DNA of 64,000 bases from positions 248,001 through 312,000 of the forward strand of contig NZ_SDSD01000001.1 in the NCBI RefSeq assembly GCF_004798965.1. Direction: 5' to 3'. The DNA is from Onishia niordana (lineage in GTDB: Bacteria > Pseudomonadota > Gammaproteobacteria > Pseudomonadales > Halomonadaceae). Below are positions 58,626-64,000 of the stretch, piece after piece. Position numbers and translations under genes: made by a program. The notes below the pieces were generated by a model. The model ran no database searches and had not been told where the DNA came from. It saw only the letters and a list, made by a program, of their open reading frames with translations. Each line of letters starts with the position of its first letter. The first letter of the stretch is position 1.

Positions 58626-59518
58626 CCAAGACTCTCCTCATCATTATCCTTGTTTTTCAGCGCCATGGCGGGTGGCGTGGGGAGCTCACTTCCCCACCAA
58701 TGATCGAGCCCTTCGGCCCAGCCCCTGGGCCCAGGATGCTGCGAGTGATACTGATATGCGTTGCCAAGGCTCACGACCTGGCCATGCTGTCCCGGGATCA
58801 GCACGGCACGATCCACGGCCTCAAGCAGGGGCACATCATTGGGGCCATCGCCGAGCCCGAGTGTCTGGGGTAGCCGCCCGCGTAGCGACCGGTAACGCTC
58901 GACCAGCCAGCGCACTCCGTCGCCCTTGTTAAGCTGCCCCATGGCATGCCAGAAGCGCCCCCCTCGTAGCAGACATAGTCCATCGGCTTCTAATGCGTGA
59001 CGAAAGCCTGCAAGCGCCATGTCACTGTCGTCCCACACCAAGGGTTCACAGCCTTCTCTCACCCGAGCCAGTCGTGCCTGAGGTTCTGACAGGCCGGTCA
59101 GTGACATGATCTCTTCAACACTGAGTTCCCACATGCCACGAAAACGTACGTCCAGACGTTCGCGAAGCACGCCAAGTCGAGTACGCAGAAAACTGATGTC
59201 GATGCCCGGCGTCTTGATCGCCAGGCCATCAACATGAACGGGGTTGCGATCCAGGCGGGCGTGTTGCCAGGCGGGAGGCAAGCCTATAACGGCCCCGTTC
59301 TCGGCGATGAAGGGGCTATCATGAAGACCCAGCTCACGACGCAGCGGCATCAGCTCGGCTCGCGTCTTACTGGTCACAGGAATCACCATCACATTGGAAA
59401 GGCGCAAGCGCTCTAACCAGGGAGCGGCTGGCTGCCATCTATAGCTGTCGTGATCGAGCAACGTGCCGTCAAGATCGGTGAAGACCAGGCGAGGAAGAGA
59501 GGACGAGTCGGAGGACAT
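58622..59518 (-). CDS. gpgP: Glucosyl/mannosyl-3-phosphoglycerate phosphatase (HAD family)
   Basis: The 298-residue protein is of the MpgP/GpgP HAD-IIB type: VFTDLDGTLLDHDSY (nucleophile Asp), VIPVTSKTRAELMPLRREL, FIAENGAVIGLP, RFWHAMGQLNKGDGVRWL, and TLGLGDGPNDVPLLEAV. It would remove phosphate from glucosyl-3-phosphoglycerate to yield glucosylglycerate. ATG 59518 is chosen over the frame start at 59605 because it places the HAD motif at the expected distance. It overlaps gpgS, giving coupled translation. Confidence 0.88.
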   Translation of the reverse strand: MSSDSSSLPRLVFTDLDGTLLDHDSYRWQPAAPWLERLRLSNVMVIPVTSKTRAELMPLRRELGLHDSPFIAENGAVIGLPPAWQHARLDRNPVHVDGLAIKTPGIDISFLRTRLGVLRERLDVRFRGMWELSVEEIMSLTGLSEPQARLARVREGCEPLVWDDSDMALAGFRHALEADGLCLLRGGRFWHAMGQLNKGDGVRWLVERYRSLRGRLPQTLGLGDGPNDVPLLEAVDRAVLIPGQHGQVVSLGNAYQYHSQHPGPRGWAEGLDHWWGSELPTPPAMALKNKDNDEESLG

Positions 59519-59875
59519 GGGCGATACCTGCTGGCTGGCATGATCTTGCCGATTAGAGAAAACACTAGCACGCAGCATGCCAGGCTGCTGCATTCCGCGC
59601 GGCACCAGGCTCAGTGAGCAGCGTCACGGCAATCGCTGCTGCCCCCAAGCACCACCACAAAGCAGTTTTTATGCAACCTCATTGATGGTTGCACCATTTT
59701 AGTTCAATACATAACCAGACGCCGGTTCGCGATGAAAATCGTATAAACGGCTCCACTAATGGGCATCAAGATATCGCCACTTACCAGCTGATCCTTCCGC
59801 AATATTACTGGCCATTCCGGGCTTATTTTCGCTATTATAGTCGGAGTTAATCCTCATATTTATCGAGAAATACGA
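59519..59875. other. Divergent intergenic region between gpgP and gntK
   Basis: The 357-base gap is AT-richer than its flanks. It contains the inverted repeat above and a possible -10 box TATTAT (59833-59838) for the kinase gene. No reading frame is supported. Confidence 0.4.
59672..59693. promoter_or_regulatory. Inverted repeat TGCAACC-N8-GGTTGCA, candidate operator
   Basis: Seven-base perfect arms (59672-59678 and 59687-59693) lie in the divergent region between gpgP and the kinase gene. The 22-bp size and symmetry fit a dimeric repressor site, perhaps LacI or GntR type. No regulator gene is next to it. Confidence 0.5.
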
Positions 59876-60391
59876 ATGAAAACGTCGCCACTAGCTCTGC
59901 TCGTCATGGGCGTTTCCGGTTCGGGTAAATCTCATATCGGACGCCGTCTTGCCGACACCATCAACGCCAACTTCATCGATGCCGATGATCACCATAGTCA
60001 GACCAGCATCGCCAAGATGGCGAGGGGGGAGCCGCTGAATGATAGCGACCGCCAAGGTTGGTTACTAACGCTTGCCGATCTTTATCGCGAATACCGCGAA
60101 CAGGGCCAGGATGTGGTCATCGGCTGCTCGGCACTCAAGCACCGCTACCGTGACTTGCTGCGGCAAGGCGCTCCTGAACTGAAGATCCTCTATCTCCATG
60201 GTTCTCGAGAGGTTTTGCTTGAGCGCCTGGGCGCTCGTGGCAACCATTTCTTTACCGGCGAGCACATGCTCGCAAGCCAGCTCGCCGATCTAGAGATCCC
60301 CGAGGAAGACGAAGCCACCCGCATGGATATTCGTCAATCACCCGACGATATCGTCGCCAGTTTCTTGTCTAAAGAAGGCATTCACCCCTGA
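59876..60391 (+). CDS. gntK: Gluconokinase-family kinase
   Basis: The 171-residue protein has the P-loop VMGVSGSGKSHIGRRLA, FIDADDHHSQTSIAKMARG, and DSDRQGWLLTLAD, which follow the GntK pattern (phosphorylation of gluconate at O6). CSALKHRYRDLLR and GNHFFTGEHMLASQLADLE complete the match. It is divergent from gpgSP. Because a glucosylglycerate phosphorylase would release D-glycerate, a related sugar acid, a different acceptor is conceivable. The ribosome site is weak. Confidence 0.88.
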   Translation: MKTSPLALLVMGVSGSGKSHIGRRLADTINANFIDADDHHSQTSIAKMARGEPLNDSDRQGWLLTLADLYREYREQGQDVVIGCSALKHRYRDLLRQGAPELKILYLHGSREVLLERLGARGNHFFTGEHMLASQLADLEIPEEDEATRMDIRQSPDDIVASFLSKEGIHP

Positions 60392-60777
60392 CAGCAACCA
60401 ACGAAACGAATCGCAAAAAGGCACGATACAAGGTGTTGGAGAAAGCTAAAAAGAGACCTGAATATGGTGCTCATTTATCGCCAACGTTACCATGGCTTTC
60501 TCCCTCCGCCACGTCGCTTTCAGCATAACCCTTCTCTCAAGATAGATATTTCCCTCGCCTCATACCTCTACTTTCTTATCTTCATATAACGCCATGGCGT
60601 ATCGGCGGCAATGCAGCATTAGGTCGTGCTATTGCAGAGGCATTCCGATTCAAATAACGCCGTACGGTAAGCGAAGTTAAAGAAAAAGCAGCGATCCCTG
60701 CCGATCCCCTGATAACAAAACGCCCCGACCATTTGCATGATCGGGGCGCATGTGACGACAGCCTGGAGGCTATTGCA
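60392..60777. other. Intergenic region between gntK and the TRAP operon
   Basis: This 386-base gap has lower GC than its flanks. Apart from the terminator at its right end I see no gene, tRNA or structured element. Confidence 0.4.
60717..60748 (-). terminator. Terminator of the TRAP operon
   Basis: CGCCCCGA and TCGGGGCG form an 8-bp stem with further inner pairing (CAT/ATG). On the minus strand it is followed by TTTTGTT. It lies 30 bases after the large-permease stop. Confidence 0.8.
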
Positions 60778-62079
60778 TCAGACCAGCCACATGGAAAGCT
60801 CCGGGAAGAACAGCAGCAGGAACAGAACGCACAGCTGAATCGCGATGAACGGCACCAGTGATACGAAGATGTCCTTGAGGCTGACCTCGGGAGGTGCCAC
60901 CCCTTTCAGGTAGAAGGCGGCCGGCCCGAAGGGTGGTGACAGGAAGGAAACCTGCATGTTGACCGCGAACAGGATACCAAACCAGATCGGGCTATAGCCC
61001 AGCTCCACCACGATGGGCACGAAGATCGGCAAGGCAAGCATGGCAACGCCAATCCAGTCGAGGAACATGCCCAGCACCAACAGAATCGCCATCATCACCA
61101 GCAGGATCACGATGGGTTCAACGTCCATGCCAAGAATCATCTGCGAGATGAAGCGGTTACCGCCCATCAGGTTATAGACCCCGACCAGCGCCGCGGCGCC
61201 GATGCCAATCCAGATGATCATGCCGCAGGTGGTCATGGTTTGGCCGAGACTGCCATGCAGGGTCTTGAAGGAAAACTCGCCACGCAGCAGGATCGCCAGC
61301 AGCACGCCAAACACCCCCATCGCCGCCGCTTCGGTCACCGAGGCCACACCTCCGTAGATCGAGCCCAGCACCATGAAGGCGATCAGCCCCGGCACGATGA
61401 TGGCCTTGAGGGCCTGCCAACGATTGGAAAAGCCCTCATCACGATCGGCCTCGGTCATCGGCGGGCCCATACTCGGATTGCGCATACAGCGCACCAACAC
61501 ATAGGCGATATAGGAGCCCATCAGGATAACCGCGGGGGTGATGGCGGCGGTGAACAGGTCGGCAATCGAGACGCTGGCGATCAGACCATAGATGATCAAC
61601 ACGATCGAGGGCGGCATCATGGTGCCCAGCGCCCCGCCGGCGCAGACCACACCGATCGACAGGTGCTTGTCATAGCCCAGTCGCAGCATCTGCGGCAGTG
61701 CCAGGATGCCCAGCAACACGATCTCGCCACCGATGATTCCAGAAAGAGCAGCTAGAAAGAAGGCCACTACAATGGTCTGCACGGCAACACCGCCGGGCAG
61801 ACGACCGGCAAAGACGCGCATGGCATTGAAAAGATCCTTGGCAATGCCCGATCGGTCGAGCAACGAGGCCATCAATACGAACATGGGCACCGCCACCAAG
61901 GAGTACTCGGTGACGAAGCCAAACACCCGGCTGGTGACCAGCGGCAGAGCGTTGGGTCCGAACCAACCGAAGGTAAAAACGAGCGCTACCAGGCCGGTGA
62001 TGAAGGCCAGTGGCAGGCCCGTCACCAGCAGCGCAAAGATGGCGGTGACCAGTAACAGCGTTCCGTCAGCGATATCCAT
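60778..62079 (-). CDS. TRAP transporter large permease (DctM family)
   Basis: The 433-residue protein has about twelve membrane segments and family motifs such as LPLAFITGLVALVF, VPMFVLMASLLDRSGIAKDLF, GALGTMMPPSIVLIIYG, and FLSPPFGPAAFYLKGVAPPEV. The large permease forms the sodium-driven path for the substrate delivered by the binding protein. Its ATG shares one base with the stop of the small permease gene (TAATG), so the two are translated together. Confidence 0.94.
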   Translation of the reverse strand: MDIADGTLLLVTAIFALLVTGLPLAFITGLVALVFTFGWFGPNALPLVTSRVFGFVTEYSLVAVPMFVLMASLLDRSGIAKDLFNAMRVFAGRLPGGVAVQTIVVAFFLAALSGIIGGEIVLLGILALPQMLRLGYDKHLSIGVVCAGGALGTMMPPSIVLIIYGLIASVSIADLFTAAITPAVILMGSYIAYVLVRCMRNPSMGPPMTEADRDEGFSNRWQALKAIIVPGLIAFMVLGSIYGGVASVTEAAAMGVFGVLLAILLRGEFSFKTLHGSLGQTMTTCGMIIWIGIGAAALVGVYNLMGGNRFISQMILGMDVEPIVILLVMMAILLVLGMFLDWIGVAMLALPIFVPIVVELGYSPIWFGILFAVNMQVSFLSPPFGPAAFYLKGVAPPEVSLKDIFVSLVPFIAIQLCVLFLLLFFPELSMWLV

Positions 62080-62696
62080 TACCGGCTCCCGTCAGCAGGT
62101 GTGGTCGGCTTGGCGCGCAACGACTGCACGCTATGAATCAGCGCCTGGACGCTCATGACAATCAAGGCGGCCATGATGACGCCCTTTATCAGCGCCGGAA
62201 ACGGCGGGTTCCAGGAGGTACCCGAACGCTCCAGCGACCATTCACCAAAGGGGTTGTGGGAGGCGTCCCAGAACATCACGAAGGCGGCGTAGCTCATCGC
62301 CACACAGAACCCCAGCGTCACCAGATCATTAAAGCGATCCAGCCAAAGCTTCAGTCGCGGACCGGCAAAATCATAGAGCACCCGCACACGAATGTGCTGA
62401 TTGCCGGCAAGCGCCGCTGGGCCGCCGAGGGCGAAACTCACGGCCACCAGCATGACCACGCTCTCGTGCACCCAGGAGGTCGGCGAACCGAAGCCATAGC
62501 GCATGATCACCTCGAATACGCTGATCCCCATGGCGATAAAGACCAGCCAGGCGGCCCCTCGGGCACACCAAGTCACGCCGCGATCGAAGACACTGCGCGT
62601 CGGATCACTGGGCTCGGGCTCCCCCCCAGTGGCGGCCACCAGCTCGTCGGCTTGCGTCACGCCGGCCGCCTCATGGCGTTGGGATTGTCGAGACAT
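62079..62696 (-). CDS. TRAP transporter small permease (DctQ family)
   Basis: The 205-residue protein has four membrane segments. Motifs of the family are FIAMGISVFEVIMRYGFGSPTSW, FALGGPAALAGNQHIRVRVL, and LDRFNDLVTLGFCVAMSYA. A hydrophilic lead of about 35 residues is longer than usual. GAGAGGA precedes ATG 62696. It lies between the binding protein and large permease genes. Confidence 0.92.
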   Translation of the reverse strand: MSRQSQRHEAAGVTQADELVAATGGEPEPSDPTRSVFDRGVTWCARGAAWLVFIAMGISVFEVIMRYGFGSPTSWVHESVVMLVAVSFALGGPAALAGNQHIRVRVLYDFAGPRLKLWLDRFNDLVTLGFCVAMSYAAFVMFWDASHNPFGEWSLERSGTSWNPPFPALIKGVIMAALIVMSVQALIHSVQSLRAKPTTPADGSR

Positions 62697-62794
62697 GACG
62701 TTTCCTCTCAACTGAAAAAGGACGACAGCACCGCCGGGCATGTGATGGCGATGCTGTCGATATGGGGCCGGTATCTAGCGCCAGCCCCGGCTAA

Positions 62795-63844
62795 TCACAT
62801 CAGATTATGATCCTGCAGATAGGTCACCACGGAGTCATAGTACTTCTGGGTGATCTCATTCTTCTCGGCCCAGACGGCCCACTCTTCCTTAGCGATATTG
62901 CGGAACTTGGCACGCTCTTCGGCCGGCATGTCGATGATTTCGATATCCGGGTCCTGGTTCACTTCCTTCACCGCCGCGAGATCGCGCGCCTTGAGCATGG
63001 CCACCATCTCGTAAGACATGCTGTCGACGGAGGTCTCGAGGATGGCCTTCAAGTCAGCCGGCAAGCCATCCCAGATCTCCTTGTTGAGCGAGACCGAGAC
63101 CATTGGCAGCGAGTGGAAGCCCGGATAGTTCGGGTAGGGGGCGAATTCGTAGAGGCCCTGGTCATAGTTGGTGGCAAAGACCGTGTAGTCGGCCGCATCG
63201 ATCACGCCCTTTTCGAGAGCCGTGTAGACCTCGGAACCCGGCAGATTGACCGGCGTAGCGCCTGCCTTCTCGAAGATGTTGTACACCATACCCTGTGGGG
63301 CACGCAGCTTGAGGCCTTCAAGGTCTTCGACACTGCGGATCGGACGCTTGGAAGGCAATGCCTCGAGGCCGGTCGCAGCCGCACCAATCAGGTGTACGCC
63401 ATAAGGCTCGGCCAACTCATTGTAGATCTCCTCACCGCCGGCGTAATTCATGTAGTCCAGGAACTCGACCGGGTCACCCCAGGCCCCCACCAGATTACCC
63501 ATCATGCCGAAGGCCGGGTTCTGGCCGGAAAAGTAGCTCGGGTCGGTCATGTGGCCTTGGAGGATATTGGCGCTAACCGCCTGCAGCGTTTCAGTCGCCC
63601 CCACTACCGAGTTGACCGGCAGGATTTCGATCTCGATGCGGCCATCGGACATGGTGTTGACCTTCTCGGCCCAGGCCTTCTTGAGCTCAAACTGCGGCTC
63701 GCCGGAGGTCTCCGAGGTCTGGAAGGTCCACTCGTATTCTGCCGCCTGAGCACCGAAGGCCATAGAACCGAGTACGGCCGCCGTCAGGGCCTTGAGAGCG
63801 AAGGACTTACGGGCGAAAGAAGGGGTAGACGTGACGTTGTTCAT
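62795..63844 (-). CDS. TRAP transporter substrate-binding protein (DctP family)
   Basis: The 349-residue protein has a signal peptide ending near GAQA|AEYEW. The mature part has TLQAVSANILQGHMTDPSYFSG, GLKLRAPQGMVYNIFEKAGATPV with the conserved Arg that usually binds a substrate carboxylate, and EVYTALEKGVIDAADYTV. The segment YPNYPGFHSLPMVSVSLNKEIW suggests the subgroup for keto acids or aromatic acids, which I hold only loosely. It is not the ectoine-binding TeaA type as I remember that sequence. AGGA precedes ATG 63844. It is the first gene of the operon. Confidence 0.92.
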   Translation of the reverse strand: MNNVTSTPSFARKSFALKALTAAVLGSMAFGAQAAEYEWTFQTSETSGEPQFELKKAWAEKVNTMSDGRIEIEILPVNSVVGATETLQAVSANILQGHMTDPSYFSGQNPAFGMMGNLVGAWGDPVEFLDYMNYAGGEEIYNELAEPYGVHLIGAAATGLEALPSKRPIRSVEDLEGLKLRAPQGMVYNIFEKAGATPVNLPGSEVYTALEKGVIDAADYTVFATNYDQGLYEFAPYPNYPGFHSLPMVSVSLNKEIWDGLPADLKAILETSVDSMSYEMVAMLKARDLAAVKEVNQDPDIEIIDMPAEERAKFRNIAKEEWAVWAEKNEITQKYYDSVVTYLQDHNLM

Positions 63845-63915
63845 GGTGCGTTTCCTCGTCATCGATTGAGAGTGAAGTTGTTGTTGTCGGTACGCAAAGG
63901 TACCGCGAAAGGCCC

Positions 63916-63927
63916 GATCATATGATC
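63916..63927. promoter_or_regulatory. 12-bp palindrome upstream of the TRAP operon
   Basis: GATCATATGATC is a perfect palindrome about 72 bases before the start of the binding-protein gene. Its place suits an operator, but such short palindromes also occur by chance. Confidence 0.3.
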
Positions 63928-64000
63928 ATGAGGCGGGCGGCAATGCACCGGGAAGGCGCAAGTGTGGAAGCGGAGCGTCGAAGATGCTCTTGATCCCCAA

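Noticed and set aside
60778..63844. Assignment of the TRAP genes as the ectoine transporter TeaABC
   Set aside because: The binding protein's sequence does not resemble TeaA as I remember it (different N-terminal and pocket segments).
62807..63925. Plus-strand open frame of 372 codons opposite the TRAP binding-protein gene
   Set aside because: Same cause: antisense to a well-supported gene, with no family motifs or ribosome site.

Overview
The window looks like ordinary chromosome from a halophilic gammaproteobacterium, most likely Halomonas or a close relative. This is inferred from high GC, acidic proteins (the porin, the secreted beta-domain protein, the SIMPL protein), gene orders shared with both Escherichia and Pseudomonas (nudE/yrfG-hslR-hslO/pckA; HAD gene/rppH-ptsP; nrdR-ribD-ribB-ribH-nusB-thiL-pgpA), and a glucosylglycerate osmolyte gene set. 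I recognise no prophage, CRISPR array, complete insertion sequence or rRNA operon. The only RNA gene I can support is a tRNA-Arg(CCU).

Layout. 1-5.9 kb: the edge of a secreted-protein gene with a CRP-like palindrome upstream, greB, a SIMPL-domain protein, two RNA-modification methyltransferases (rsmC, cmoM), then a four-domain c-di-GMP protein whose first domain carries the blue-light LOV signature. 6-8.3 kb: tRNA-Arg with promoter and terminator, and a second, Cache-sensing diguanylate cyclase. 8.4-11.9 kb: a MITE-like inverted repeat, a tiny secreted coiled-coil protein, a secreted protein made of two copies of one beta domain, and a general porin. 11.9-17.2 kb: a coiled-coil/ProQ RNA-binding protein, folA-thyA-lgt, and a membrane PAS protein with a receiver domain but no kinase core. 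17.4-22 kb: an NRDE protein, ptsP-rppH and a divergent HAD phosphatase. 22.4-31.3 kb: malate:quinone oxidoreductase, Rsd/AlgQ, dsbB, gshA, tex and a chemoreceptor with a CheR-binding tail. 31.4-36.6 kb: Tat-exported MsrB, pckA, hslO-hslR-yrfG and nudE. 36.7-48 kb: a YdgJ-like oxidoreductase, a 43-residue ORF, ilvD, thiBPQ, a Lon-family protease and a DUF945 protein. 47.6-53.2 kb: the riboflavin/nusB/thiL/pgpA operon, without ribE. 53.4-60.4 kb: glucosylglycerate phosphorylase, a persulfide/thiosulfate cluster, gpgS-gpgP and a gluconokinase-family kinase. 60.8-63.8 kb: a TRAP transporter operon.

How the genes work together. Signalling is prominent: two c-di-GMP enzymes, a chemoreceptor, a PEP-dependent nitrogen phosphotransferase (PtsP) and an orphan receiver protein. 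Redox and sulfur defence is spread over dsbB, gshA, msrB, hslO and the persulfide dioxygenase/YeeE-YedE genes. The GH13_18 phosphorylase with gpgS and gpgP would make and recycle glucosylglycerate, an osmolyte suited to a halophile. A palindrome upstream of pckA fits the HexR pattern and suggests control by sugar-catabolic signals.

The most noteworthy items are the LOV-PAS-GGDEF-EAL protein, the glucosylglycerate genes split by a sulfur cluster, the kinase-less PAS-receiver protein with a 15-bp tandem repeat, the coiled-coil ProQ protein, and several unassigned palindromic operators. Homology calls come from recognising motifs by eye; no database search was possible.
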